64,000 nt of DNA from Thalassotalea nanhaiensis (GCF_031583575.1 NZ_CP134146.1:1612001-1676000); one strand, 5' to 3'; shown: positions 37,906 through 47,567, counted from the stretch's first letter. The notes: a model not told the origin generated them from the sequence alone. Translations and numbers: made by a program.

Positions 37906-39864
37906 GTGAAAAAATTCATAATATTTCTCTTAGTAAACTTAACTAGCTTTTATGCATATTCTGATGAATTAACTAATGTTTCAGAAGATTCTCCCCCTCA
38001 ACGAGTTAAAGAGATTGCAAACTCATTTTTTAAAGCTTATCAAGTTGATGATGTGAAAATATCCCCAAATGGGGAGTATATTGCATTAATGCAAAATACT
38101 GGAAACCTATCTCAACTTGTTCTCGTAAACACCCGGAGTTTCAAAAAAAGCTTGATAATTGAGGACAAGTTTAATGATCCAATTGATATTACTGATTTTT
38201 ATTGGATTGATAATAGTTCTATCATATTGGAAGCCTATATTAGAGGTAAAGGAAGTGCGTTATTATTGAGCAAGTTAACAATTGAGCAATCTGAGTTAAT
38301 AAAACTAGAAAATAAGTACTTACTGGAAGGTGTCTTTTTAGCAAACTCAATGCCTAGTGTTAAAAACAAGTTTATAGTTGGAAAGTGGAAAGAAGGTAAA
38401 ACATCATTATATGTATTAGATCTCTCCCAAAAATATTTTCAAGGACAGCTTCGTAGTAAATTCAAGTTAAATAGAAGAGCACCTGACGCCACACATTGGA
38501 TAACCAATACTAGAGGGAGTATTACTGCAGGTTATGGTTTTGATGAAAATGAATCTAAAAATAAGGTATGGATAAAAAACCTGAAAACAGGAAAGTGGAA
38601 TGTAATTTGGGAAGGCGAAGAAAACACCACTTTTAAACCCGTGCTTGTAACTAAGGATAGTAAAACACTCTATGTACTTTCAAATGAACAAGATGATTTG
38701 ATTAGTCTCTACACATATGACTTAGTTGAGAAGAAATACATAGAGAAAATATTCGAAAATACTAGTGTTGATGTCAACTCTGCACTTGTGAGTACTGAAA
38801 AAGATGAAGTGCTAGGTATTTCTTTTGTTGAAGATGGCTTTTTAAAGCGTACTTATTTCTCTGAAATAGATAAAATACTTGATGTAGAGTTGAAAGAGGC
38901 AGTAGATGAATCTAAGCCATATATAGTCGACTTTAATCTAGATAAAACTATAGCGATAGTCGAAACTTCAAGTACAACTGACCCTGGAACTTATCATCTA
39001 TTTAACATTGATACGATGGAGTTAATTAAATTTTCATCTAAAGCTCCGTGGCTTAAAGAATTTGATGTAGGAACCAGTCAGGTAATAAAATCAAAATCAA
39101 TTGATGGTCAAAATATAGAATCTTATTTAACATTACCGGTATCAAAAGCTACGGTGCCACCGTTGATTGTATTACCGCATGGCGGGCCTATTTCAGTACA
39201 AGATACAAGGCACTTTAATACACATGTCCAGTTTCTTGTTTCGTTAGGGTACGCAGTTCTTCAACCAAATTATCGGGGATCTTTTGGCTATGGTAAAAAA
39301 TTCCAAAGTGAAGGTATGCAACAATGGGGACGTTTAATTGAAGATGATATTCAATCAGGTATTAACGAAGTAGTTAAAAATGGTCTTATTGATCCAAATA
39401 AGATTTGTATTTACGGCATTAGCTACGGTGGTTATTCAGCCTTAATTTCAGCAGTTAATCGACCTGAGGTATTTAAGTGTGCAGCTTCATACGCTGGGGT
39501 GACAGATCTTCCCTTACTTTTTAACGATATGAAATTAGCAAAATCTGATAGATTGAATAATTTATTGAAAAAAATTGTCGGAGACCCAGAAACAGAACTG
39601 AATACCTTGATGGAATACTCACCTGTATATCAGGCTAAAGATATAACAATCCCAATATTTTTAGCCCAAGGAGATAAGGATATTATTGTTGATATTGAGC
39701 ATTTTTATAGGATGAAAAAAATAATGGATATTTATGGAGTTGAATATGACAGTATGGTGCTAAAAGACGAAGGGCACGGTTTTAAATATCTAAATAGTAT
39801 TGTTTTATTTTACGTTAAATTAGACGCATTTTTTAGGCGCTCTTTAGGTCTAGAATCAATCTAA
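37906..39864 (+). CDS. S9-family (prolyl oligopeptidase-like) peptidase, exported
   Basis: A 652-residue serine peptidase with a signal peptide (about 1-19). An N-terminal beta-propeller of about 360 residues precedes the alpha/beta-hydrolase domain. The nucleophile Ser506 is in GISYGGYSAL, the acid is in QGDKDIIVD (about residues 587-595), and the His is in DEGHGF. It resembles acylaminoacyl- and dipeptidyl-peptidases that trim peptides. The start is GTG 37906. For a gene cassette it is unusually large, and it is co-cassetted with the preceding exported protein. Confidence 0.82.
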   Translation: MKKFIIFLLVNLTSFYAYSDELTNVSEDSPPQRVKEIANSFFKAYQVDDVKISPNGEYIALMQNTGNLSQLVLVNTRSFKKSLIIEDKFNDPIDITDFYWIDNSSIILEAYIRGKGSALLLSKLTIEQSELIKLENKYLLEGVFLANSMPSVKNKFIVGKWKEGKTSLYVLDLSQKYFQGQLRSKFKLNRRAPDATHWITNTRGSITAGYGFDENESKNKVWIKNLKTGKWNVIWEGEENTTFKPVLVTKDSKTLYVLSNEQDDLISLYTYDLVEKKYIEKIFENTSVDVNSALVSTEKDEVLGISFVEDGFLKRTYFSEIDKILDVELKEAVDESKPYIVDFNLDKTIAIVETSSTTDPGTYHLFNIDTMELIKFSSKAPWLKEFDVGTSQVIKSKSIDGQNIESYLTLPVSKATVPPLIVLPHGGPISVQDTRHFNTHVQFLVSLGYAVLQPNYRGSFGYGKKFQSEGMQQWGRLIEDDIQSGINEVVKNGLIDPNKICIYGISYGGYSALISAVNRPEVFKCAASYAGVTDLPLLFNDMKLAKSDRLNNLLKKIVGDPETELNTLMEYSPVYQAKDITIPIFLAQGDKDIIVDIEHFYRMKKIMDIYGVEYDSMVLKDEGHGFKYLNSIVLFYVKLDAFFRRSLGLESI

Positions 39865-39923
39865 ATCATAATATTTGGTCTTGAGTTCGATTATTATACT
39901 AATCGAACTTTTGAAATTTAAAC

Positions 39924-40024
39924 AACTAACAGAAATTTAAATTGGGGTTATCAAAGTTTGGTTCTGTCCTGTTTCGCTATACATTTTAGCCAATATGTTT
40001 TTGCCTCTTAATGAGGCGTTATGC
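39924..40024 (+). repeat. attC site 6
   Basis: A 101-bp attC site: AACTAACAGAAATTT at the left, CATTTTAGCCAATATG in the middle, and TTGCCTCTTAATGAGGCG then GTTATGC at the right, almost identical at its right end to attC site 1. Confidence 0.82.
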
Positions 40025-40051
40025 ATCAAATATCATCAAAAAGGAATACCG

Positions 40052-40939
40052 ATGAATCTAATTAAAGTTTTTATCTCAATATTTTTACTATTACCGTTAT
40101 TTGCGAATTCGAGTACTGATATTGAAGTCTCTGAAGAGGAAAAGTACGCAAAGTGGGCTGAAGCTGTATGGAAGTCTCTCGACCGAATGACTGGAGAGAT
40201 TAAATTACCTAATGCTGTTGCAACATTAAATGTACCAGAGAATTTTTATTATCTAGCTCCAAAAGATGCTGAGAAAGTTTTAGTCGACGTTTGGGGAAAC
40301 CCTCCTGGGCAGAATACCCTAGGTATGTTATTTCCTGCTGAAATAACACCATTTGATCACGATTCATGGGCCGTAACAATTGAATATGAAGAAGATGGCT
40401 ATGTTTCAGATGCAGACGCAGATGATATTGATTATTCTGAATTGCTGGTGCAAATGAAATCGGATACAGAGTTAGCAAGCCAAGAAAGAGTTAAGCAGGG
40501 TTATGAGGCTATAGAACTAGTCGGGTGGGCGTCCCAGCCTTATTATGATGCGGCAACTCATAAACTTCATTGGGCTAAAGAAATTAAGTTCGCTAATCGC
40601 CCAATAAATACTCTGAATTACAACATTCGAGTTTTAGGCCGTAAAGGCGTTTTAGTTCTTAATTTTATCGCTCAGATTGACCAAAAACAGCTGATAGATT
40701 CTAATTTAAATTCTGTATTGGCAATTGCTGATTTTGATCAAGGATCAAGGTACAGTGATTTCGATCCCGATATTGATGATGTTGCCGCATATGGATTAGG
40801 TGCGTTGGTTGCAGGTAAAGTTATTGCAAAAACAGGCTTTCTGGCTGCAGCAGTGATATTTTTAAAGAAATTTGGAGTACTGTTTATTGTTGCCATTGGT
40901 GCATTTTTAAAACGTTTTTTTAAACGGAAAGAGGCATAG
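40052..40939 (+). CDS. DUF2167 family membrane protein (cassette)
   Basis: A 295-residue protein. A signal peptide (about 1-20, ending FANSS), a soluble periplasmic domain (about 25-235) and one or two C-terminal transmembrane segments (about 243-290) ending in a basic tail (KRFFKRK). The body matches DUF2167: VATLNVPENFYYL, DVWGNPPGQNTLGM and YNIRVLGRKGVLVLNF. Function unknown. Start ATG 40052 follows AAGGA; upstream in-frame sequence is attC site 6. Confidence 0.75.
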   Translation: MNLIKVFISIFLLLPLFANSSTDIEVSEEEKYAKWAEAVWKSLDRMTGEIKLPNAVATLNVPENFYYLAPKDAEKVLVDVWGNPPGQNTLGMLFPAEITPFDHDSWAVTIEYEEDGYVSDADADDIDYSELLVQMKSDTELASQERVKQGYEAIELVGWASQPYYDAATHKLHWAKEIKFANRPINTLNYNIRVLGRKGVLVLNFIAQIDQKQLIDSNLNSVLAIADFDQGSRYSDFDPDIDDVAAYGLGALVAGKVIAKTGFLAAAVIFLKKFGVLFIVAIGAFLKRFFKRKEA

Positions 40940-40999
40940 CACAACTGTTTCAGTGAAATGCTAGATTGGCGTCAAGATTTATCAACCTAGGTGTTTAAT
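40939..40999 (+). repeat. Candidate attC site 7 (short, degenerate)
   Basis: GCACAAC at 40939-40945 differs by one base from the reverse complement of GTTATGC at 40018, the left edge of the same cassette, as expected for an attC start. The right end is GTTTAAT at 40993. The interior is weakly conserved. Confidence 0.45.
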
Positions 41000-41012
41000 A
41001 CAAGGATAGAGT

Positions 41013-41303
41013 ATGAAAAAAATAATTCTCTTGATGAGTTTAATTCTCAATGTTAGTGGATGTATTACCGTTCCAGTAGATGATGAAGAACATGTTCATT
41101 TATGCAAGATTTCCTCTGATCGTAAAACATTAAAGATAGTGGATGTTGCGAAGGAAACAGACTCATATTACGACATTAGTGGCACATTACTTTCACCTAT
41201 TTTAGTACCAACAACAGCTTTAATCTCAGGTACCTATGTACTTGTGAATAACATTTATCATTACGGCGAGGAAAAAGTTGTCTGTGATAGTAAAAAAGCT
41301 TAA
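41013..41303 (+). CDS. Small lipoprotein (cassette)
   Basis: A 96-residue lipoprotein: a hydrophobic signal ending in NVSGC sets Cys17 as the lipidated residue. The mature region is unrecognised and includes a hydrophobic stretch (LSPILVPTTALISGTYVLV) at about residues 60-78. It could be membrane-bound at both ends. Start ATG 41013 follows AAGGAT. Confidence 0.6.
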   Translation: MKKIILLMSLILNVSGCITVPVDDEEHVHLCKISSDRKTLKIVDVAKETDSYYDISGTLLSPILVPTTALISGTYVLVNNIYHYGEEKVVCDSKKA

Positions 41304-41317
41304 CTAGGACTGTGTCG

Positions 41318-41458
41318 TTGATAATCATTTTACTGGTGCTTATTTTTACGGTCTTTTTAGCCCATAAAGCGATAAAGAAAAAGTCGGTGTTATGGGGACT
41401 TTACTTATTGTTAGAATTATATTTTGCCGGTCTTGTGTTGGCTGCTGAATTAAATTAA
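41318..41458 (+). CDS. 46-residue membrane protein
   Basis: A short frame of 46 residues from TTG 41318, with AGGA 8 bp upstream (a GTG at 41312 is an alternative). Almost the entire peptide is hydrophobic: one helix at residues 2-16 (IIILLVLIFTVFLA), a basic turn (HKAIKKK), and a second helix at about 25-43. It lies directly after the small lipoprotein gene with no clear attC between, so both may share a cassette. Confidence 0.42.
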   Translation: MIIILLVLIFTVFLAHKAIKKKSVLWGLYLLLELYFAGLVLAAELN

Positions 41459-41467
41459 ATATGATGT

Positions 41468-41550
41468 CTCTAACCAGCCAGTTAAACAGGATAAATTATA
41501 CTTTCATCACTTTTATAAAAAATGAAAAATTAATAAAATATCAGTTAGTT
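41468..41550 (+). repeat. Candidate attC site 8 (degenerate)
   Basis: CTCTAACCAGCCAGTTAAAC resembles the left end of attC sites 1 and 4, and GTTAGTT at 41544-41550 could be the right core. The central block is not conserved. Confidence 0.35.
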
Positions 41551-41594
41551 TCAATAGAGATGTTGTACTTTTAGTTAAACAAAGAGAATTAAAA

Positions 41595-41978
41595 ATGAAA
41601 TTTAAAATAATAATAAAAGTTATGGTTTTGCTAGGCTTGTTTTCGTGTCAATCGACTGAACCAGTCTATACATCAAAAATAAAAGAAATAGAATCAATTA
41701 AATTATTTGATTATTGGATACCTAAACCACCTCGAGGGATTCAAAAAGCACCGAATAACGTACCTGCTACTGGAGTTGAGTGGACTTATTTTGTAACAAT
41801 AGATTCAAATGGTAAAGCACAAAACCTAGAGTTGATAAGTTCAATACCTGAAGGGTTTATGACCCAAGAACGGCTGAAAAAGTGGAATAAAATGGATTAT
41901 AAACCTTCTCCACAAAACTCTAATAGAACGCCAGTAAGGCTTAAAATGTCAGTAAGAATAGAAGGTAAAAAAGCATAG
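41595..41978 (+). CDS. Lipoprotein with TonB C-terminal-like domain (cassette)
   Basis: A 127-residue lipoprotein with a signal ending in GLFSC (Cys18 lipidated). The rest resembles the TonB C-terminal domain: PPRGIQKAP, then VEWTYFVTIDSNGKAQNLEL as the paired strands. It lacks a transmembrane anchor and Pro-rich linker, so it is not a conventional TonB. A GTTAGGT core follows at 42005, probably the end of the array. Confidence 0.6.
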   Translation: MKFKIIIKVMVLLGLFSCQSTEPVYTSKIKEIESIKLFDYWIPKPPRGIQKAPNNVPATGVEWTYFVTIDSNGKAQNLELISSIPEGFMTQERLKKWNKMDYKPSPQNSNRTPVRLKMSVRIEGKKA

Positions 41979-42101
41979 TAAGTTACTCAGATGGGGGCAT
42001 AATCGTTAGGTGTGCTTCGTGGCTTATCTATGTTTAGCAGAAGGGGTTAGCCTGTATATGTGAGCTTTATGTGTCTACTAATAACAGAGTTTAAAATATA
42101 T

Positions 42102-42130
42102 TAAAAAGCCGACATTAAGTCGGCTTTTGT
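42102..42130. terminator. Rho-independent terminator shared by the array and the S8 gene
   Basis: AAAAAGCCGAC pairs with GTCGGCTTTT around ATTAA. A and T runs on both sides let it serve both the + strand array and the minus-strand protease gene that ends 22 bp away. Confidence 0.82.
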
Positions 42131-42151
42131 TTTTATATATTAGCGTAACGC

Positions 42152-45100
42152 TTATTGTTTACGAGCTCTTGCTAAAAGTGGTAAAGCAAATAACAACATC
42201 CAACCAAACGAACCACTACTACTGCCTTTATCATCGGCAGCTGGGGCAGGGGTCGGCTTAGTATTAACTGTAACCAGAACAGCCATACTAACCGTTTCAA
42301 TACTGTCAGTAACTGTTAAAGTAAATTCATGGAACCCTGCAGCTAAACCAGATACTTCAGTGATTGCAGCATTGGCATTACTTATTGTACCAGGGCCTTC
42401 CCAGGTAAATGATAAAGAATCACCGTCAATATCATTTGATGGTGTGGCATCAAGGGTAACTACGTCACCTTCAGTGATAGTGATTTCAGTCGCCAAAGCC
42501 GCCGCTATCGGCATATCATTTAACGGCGTTACCGTTAACATAAAGCTGGTCGTTGTTGCATCTGTGTTGTGTTCAATATCACGAACAGTCACGAATACTT
42601 CAGTATTACCAGTAAAGTCAGCATTAGGTATTAGGTCAAATGTCATGCCATCAACTTCGGCCGTAATATTTTCACCGCTAATTTCCAATACGTTTGCAAC
42701 TTTGTTGGCATCAACGTGCATTACTTCAATGTCATCAATTCGACTATCTTCTGCAACAGTCATGTCTGCTAACTCTGCAACTTTAATGTTACCGTTTACA
42801 GTAATAACGTGCTCAATAGTTTTACTTGCTTCACCAGCAAGTTCATAGTTTAAGCTAATGGTGTGATCATTACCGGCTGCTTCAGGGTTAACTACCGCAA
42901 TAAAGTTAAGCTCAACAGCACTACGCTCAGGGCCATCGTAATCTAAACAAATTACTAAATCGTCAGATAACACCTCATCCATATTGTCAAAACCAAGCAT
43001 GGTATATAGCTCACCATCTTTAGCGCCGGCGTTGGTAGAGAATGCACCTGCCCAGCCCTCAACAAATGCAGTACCTTTTTTCAGGTTTGCACCTAGGTTA
43101 TCGTAAGCAAATACAATTTCAGGCATGTTTTCATGGTAGTCGACACCACTTCTTAATATTACTTCAAAGTCATACTCATCACCGTTTACGGTGTCAGTAA
43201 CATTGTCATACTCTAAGAAAACTAGCGTACCTAAATCAGGACGCTCAGAAGCATATTGATTAGCGATAGTTAAACCACGAGGATCTTCCCAATGGCGCAT
43301 ATAGTCCATTTCAAAGTCACCATTCCAAAATGGTGCTATTGCTTCATACAAGAAACCAGGGCCACGGTGTATGTTCATCATCCACCAAACATCGTTAAAC
43401 TGCAGAGCACCTGTAGTGTGCATTCTCATATAACCGGCATTTGCCTGGTTGTATAACTCAAATGTTGCACCGTTTTGCCAGAATAACCAATCAATTGGTA
43501 CGTCCATTGGCTCAGACCAGGCATCACCTACCATCCAGTCCGCTTCAGGTTGTATGCCAAACTCACCATGTAAGTCAATATACCCACCCGTTGAGTACTC
43601 ATCAATTAATGGTGTATGACACATTTCAGAAGTCAGGTTGGTACTCATTTTGTATTCACGAGTTACATTACGCGTCGCTTCTTGATTACCAACAAGAGTC
43701 AGGTTATTACCATCAACAACTATTGAGTTGGCAATCGTTTCATTGTTCGACGTTAACGTACCTTCAACTAAAGTTAACCCTTCTGGAACGGTCAAGTTTA
43801 ACGAATAATCGCGATCGTAGGTTTCCATATTGGCATTAACTTTTACGTTAACTTCAATTTGATCCATCGAACGAGCTTTATCTTGGCTTACACTCCAATT
43901 TACAGCGTCGCTGCCACGTTTTAGTTTTAATGCAGTAAAACCTAACGTACCTTCTGCGCCAGTAGTATTACCTAGATCGAAACCGCCATAGTAAACATCA
44001 CCTTCTTTAGCATCTTGTAAGTCCCAATTAAGAGTTAGGTTGTAATCACCATTACCATTATGAGATTCAGGACCGTCAACGGTAATGTTGCCAGCATCGC
44101 TGTCTTCCATGATGATGGCGTAACCACCATTCATGGTCACTTCTTCATCAATATTGTAGCCCGATGCCACGACTGCAAACCAGTATTTACCTGGGGTAGG
44201 GTTTGGCATAGAACAGAAGTTTTCTTCAGAGTTGCTAAATGATTGACAAATTATTTCACCATAGTAAGAATCAAATAGTGCGTTGTAGTCGTTATCCATT
44301 TCTTCTTGAGTTGGAATGAATGTACCGCTACCGTCAATGTCTTTACCTACGTGAATATGCGGAAAAAGCTGTCTAAAGCGTTTATTCATATCACCGTTAG
44401 CGGGGTCTTTGAACGTGCCTTTATTTGCATAAAATACAACGCTTTTGGTGCCTTCAGGTATTTCAACACTGTGAATATCCCAGCCTTTATCAAACAGGTA
44501 AGGATTTAACGAGTTCCATACTACGGTCGCATCTTTTATCGGTGTTTCTGTCGGCTTTGTTAAACCGTAGTAACGCGGCGTAAATTCGCTGTAATCGTCC
44601 GTATTGACGCGGAACGTTTCCGAAGCTTGGTTGCGAGAAAACTCAACTTCCATGCGCGTTGGTAATTGGTCTACAACATTGGCAGCAACAATTGGCATAT
44701 GTGCATCAGGTGCATTGCCATTTGCTTCTGTAAGTACTACCGTACCATTGAATAACCAATAATTATTCGCTACCCATTCCCAAGGAGAGCCAGGCTCTTG
44801 TGGTTCTACCTTAAACTCAACAATTTCAGGTAACTTCGCACTTATCATAATGCTTTGCGTTTGGCCTGCGCGTAAGGTGAAGCTTGCTGGTGAAACCGTG
44901 ATTTCAACGCCATCTTCTTTGCCTATACCAGCAACGTTCCAACTACCATCTTGTGTGGCTTTTACCGTACGCATCCAACTACAGGTTTGTTCACAATCCA
45001 TTTCTACCATAGAAGGTGTGTTTAACCAGTTTGCTAATCCACCATTATTTGGGTTTGCATCAACATAGTTTTCATAGCTTTCATCCATGACTAACCCTGC

Positions 45101-47368
45101 TTTTGCGGCTAAGGCTACATCAATGGCACCAGAGCCTGACATAAAGTTGTATGGTAACTCTTGTGGACCTTCCCAAGGGTGCAAGAACTGAACCTTTTTA
45201 GCGGTCATTGCCAAAGCCGATTGAATTTCTGCTGGGCTCCATTCTGGGTGGATTTGAGTTAGTAAGGTCATTGCACCAGTAACATGAGGGGCAGCCATTG
45301 ACGTACCACTCATCATCGTCCAATCGCTTGCTGACGGGTAGTTGGTAAATGGTTGTTCATCGGCGTTGGCCGCGTAAATATTCACACCCGGTGCCGTTAA
45401 GTCTGGCACTAAAGTGTTATTGGTATTACTTGGCCCCATAGAACTAAATTCAGCAAGCATATTGCCTGTAGATTCGTCCAACTCATAAGTGTTTGTTGCT
45501 TCGGTAATTGTTGCTCTTGCCATTCCTGGGCTAGCGTTATTTACCCAGTTTTTTAATTGCCAGTCAACGCCGGCATCTACCTGGATACCTGGAATAACAA
45601 AGTTATCTGCTACCATGTTGTTGGCATCCCAGGTGTTTTGTAATATCAAACCACCCGCACCACCGGCTTGTACGTTTATTGCTTTATCGACACGAGCAAT
45701 ATCTCCGCGAGTACAAATAACAATTTGATCTGCGGTGAAAGTGCCTGCAGGGAATGGCACATTACACATTTGAGAGCCAAAGCCATCAGATGGTTCTGGA
45801 TCTGGATAATTTGCCGCTAAAACAACCTCACCGGTAATGCCACCACTAAAACTAACCCCGGCAATATCTGCGTATGGTTTTGTCCAAGAGTCGCCATCGG
45901 TTTCAAAACCTGTGATTGATTTTATTCCAGTTTCCAATACGCGATCATGAGTCGAGGCACCAACAGTCGTTACCCAAGGAGACGCATGGTCAGCAGACCA
46001 AAAGTTGGGGCCAGAATTACCAGCCGCTGCAGCTACAGATATACCAGCTTCACGGGCGGCTAGGAAAGAAAGCTCCATAGGATCTTCCCAAGGGAAAGCT
46101 TCGGCGCCACCAATGGAGAAGTTAATGGTATCAACACCATCGGAAATAGCATCTTCAAATGCAGATAAAATGGCGGACTCTGGACAGCCTGCATAGGTGT
46201 CAGCACCACCAAGTCCTGGCCAACATACTTGATAAGAAATGATGTGTGCGTTTGGCGCAACACCACTGGTACTTGGGAAGTTAAATGGTAAATCTACTCC
46301 GTCACTTACCGCTGTTCCATCTGATGTTTGTAGTGGTGTATTTTCAATGTAATTACCCGCGGCAGTACTGGCGGTGTGTGAACCATGGCCATTGTAATCT
46401 TCACCGTTTTGCTCGCGTTGATCTCGCCAATAGTTAGAGGACGGATGTTGGTTTGCGACGGTAACCTCATCATACGAGCGAACACCAATGAGCTTGTCAT
46501 TACATAGTGATTGCCACTCTTCTTGCTCACAATCACCTACAAAATTGCCTGCACCAAATGGGTTTGTTGCGGCAAAGTCATGCTTGTCAGTAACCTGAAA
46601 AGCTACGTGATCGGTATTGATACCTGTATCAATAATACCAACAACCATACCTTCACCTTTGGCAGCTAGGTTGTTAGGTGAAACGCTACCGTCCCATATT
46701 TGGTCGGCCCCAATAAACTGTGCCCCACGGTCGCTTTGCAATTTAAAAATTCGGTTTTCGGTAATGCGTTTAACACCCGACTGCTTTGACATCAATATTG
46801 CATCTTGTTGTGTCATTTCAACAACCATGGCGTTATTTACCACGGTAAACTGTTTATTGACTGTTAAGGCGACACCAGCTTTTTTTACATTAGAAATAAA
46901 GCTGTGCTGACGACTTTTCAAAAAACTGGTGTAATCAGCAACCGCTTGTGATTGCATATTCACTCGGCCTTTTGCCATAAATGCATTATTTCTAGGGGCA
47001 GCTGTACCTGCTAGCCCATGAATATCACCGTGATACGTAGCAACTGGTTTATGTTCAAGTTGTACTATGTAGGTCTGAACACCGCTTACTCCGTCTTTAG
47101 GTTGAAAGATTTGCTCTGCAGTTAACTGTTTAATGTGGCGGTTTGTTCTGCCGTTTTGACCTTTAAACAAGTCTCCTTGTAAATAGTCTTTCCGTGCGTC
47201 AGAGTCTTTTTTCAGATCTTCGGCGGTAAATGTTGGTACGTAAAATGTGGTACCTTCGACCTTTTTCATTCCCACTTCGGCGACAACTTGTCCGGTTGCA
47301 CCAAAGTACAACGCAGTAAGTGCGGCTAAAGTAGTTTTTTTAAAAGCTACATTTTTTTGGTTTAACAT
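42152..47368 (-). CDS. Large secreted S8 subtilisin-family peptidase with GlyGly-CTERM tail
   Basis: A 1738-residue secreted protease. A signal peptide (about 1-30) and I9-like propeptide (about 95-210) precede the S8 domain with its full triad: Asp247 in IDTGIN, His328 in NGHGSHTAS, Ser690 in SGTSMAAPH. A PA-type insert is present. A long array of beta domains follows, with cadherin/Ig-like repeats near the end. The tail (GSSSGSFGW, hydrophobic helix, ARARK) is GlyGly-CTERM-like. The 11-bp repeats about 200 bp upstream, and the divergent regulator beyond them, suggest dedicated control. Confidence 0.9.
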   Translation of the reverse strand: MLNQKNVAFKKTTLAALTALYFGATGQVVAEVGMKKVEGTTFYVPTFTAEDLKKDSDARKDYLQGDLFKGQNGRTNRHIKQLTAEQIFQPKDGVSGVQTYIVQLEHKPVATYHGDIHGLAGTAAPRNNAFMAKGRVNMQSQAVADYTSFLKSRQHSFISNVKKAGVALTVNKQFTVVNNAMVVEMTQQDAILMSKQSGVKRITENRIFKLQSDRGAQFIGADQIWDGSVSPNNLAAKGEGMVVGIIDTGINTDHVAFQVTDKHDFAATNPFGAGNFVGDCEQEEWQSLCNDKLIGVRSYDEVTVANQHPSSNYWRDQREQNGEDYNGHGSHTASTAAGNYIENTPLQTSDGTAVSDGVDLPFNFPSTSGVAPNAHIISYQVCWPGLGGADTYAGCPESAILSAFEDAISDGVDTINFSIGGAEAFPWEDPMELSFLAAREAGISVAAAAGNSGPNFWSADHASPWVTTVGASTHDRVLETGIKSITGFETDGDSWTKPYADIAGVSFSGGITGEVVLAANYPDPEPSDGFGSQMCNVPFPAGTFTADQIVICTRGDIARVDKAINVQAGGAGGLILQNTWDANNMVADNFVIPGIQVDAGVDWQLKNWVNNASPGMARATITEATNTYELDESTGNMLAEFSSMGPSNTNNTLVPDLTAPGVNIYAANADEQPFTNYPSASDWTMMSGTSMAAPHVTGAMTLLTQIHPEWSPAEIQSALAMTAKKVQFLHPWEGPQELPYNFMSGSGAIDVALAAKAGLVMDESYENYVDANPNNGGLANWLNTPSMVEMDCEQTCSWMRTVKATQDGSWNVAGIGKEDGVEITVSPASFTLRAGQTQSIMISAKLPEIVEFKVEPQEPGSPWEWVANNYWLFNGTVVLTEANGNAPDAHMPIVAANVVDQLPTRMEVEFSRNQASETFRVNTDDYSEFTPRYYGLTKPTETPIKDATVVWNSLNPYLFDKGWDIHSVEIPEGTKSVVFYANKGTFKDPANGDMNKRFRQLFPHIHVGKDIDGSGTFIPTQEEMDNDYNALFDSYYGEIICQSFSNSEENFCSMPNPTPGKYWFAVVASGYNIDEEVTMNGGYAIIMEDSDAGNITVDGPESHNGNGDYNLTLNWDLQDAKEGDVYYGGFDLGNTTGAEGTLGFTALKLKRGSDAVNWSVSQDKARSMDQIEVNVKVNANMETYDRDYSLNLTVPEGLTLVEGTLTSNNETIANSIVVDGNNLTLVGNQEATRNVTREYKMSTNLTSEMCHTPLIDEYSTGGYIDLHGEFGIQPEADWMVGDAWSEPMDVPIDWLFWQNGATFELYNQANAGYMRMHTTGALQFNDVWWMMNIHRGPGFLYEAIAPFWNGDFEMDYMRHWEDPRGLTIANQYASERPDLGTLVFLEYDNVTDTVNGDEYDFEVILRSGVDYHENMPEIVFAYDNLGANLKKGTAFVEGWAGAFSTNAGAKDGELYTMLGFDNMDEVLSDDLVICLDYDGPERSAVELNFIAVVNPEAAGNDHTISLNYELAGEASKTIEHVITVNGNIKVAELADMTVAEDSRIDDIEVMHVDANKVANVLEISGENITAEVDGMTFDLIPNADFTGNTEVFVTVRDIEHNTDATTTSFMLTVTPLNDMPIAAALATEITITEGDVVTLDATPSNDIDGDSLSFTWEGPGTISNANAAITEVSGLAAGFHEFTLTVTDSIETVSMAVLVTVNTKPTPAPAADDKGSSSGSFGWMLLFALPLLARARKQ

Positions 47369-47567
47369 TTCTGTTTTCCTAATTGTTATTATTTTTTAGA
47401 TCACGGTTAACGCGATCGAAATTAACGTTTATTTATCAATACATATCTGGTTTATCCATGGCTCTGGATAATGCATGCTTGTATTCCTTACAAGCTCAAT
47501 TTATGTACATAAATGGTTATATAATGGCTGCTGGTTTGACGGAATGAGGTAGGGTTCAAGTTTGTTG

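Larger units (their letters stand above)
34840..42011 (+). mobile_element. Gene-cassette array with attC sites but no integrase (CALIN)
   Basis: Short genes, nearly all on the + strand, are separated by attC sites of about 60-117 bp. The best ones (35129, 35604, 36723, 39924) have the long VCR-like form: a 5' core such as ACATAAC or GCATAAT, a central TTTTAGC-type block, and a 3' core GTTATGC or GTTAATA. For several cassettes the left boundary is the reverse complement of the start of their own attC, as cassette biology predicts (GTTATGT at 34840 against ACATAAC at 35129; GTTATGC at 35223 against GCATAAT at 35604). No IntI-type integrase occurs in the window. The array is therefore a CALIN or the far part of a larger integron. 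Confidence 0.78.

Noticed and set aside
42360-46910. Several open frames on the + strand opposite the large S8 gene
   Set aside because: They are antisense to a clearly coding gene and show no recognisable protein features or ribosome-binding sites.
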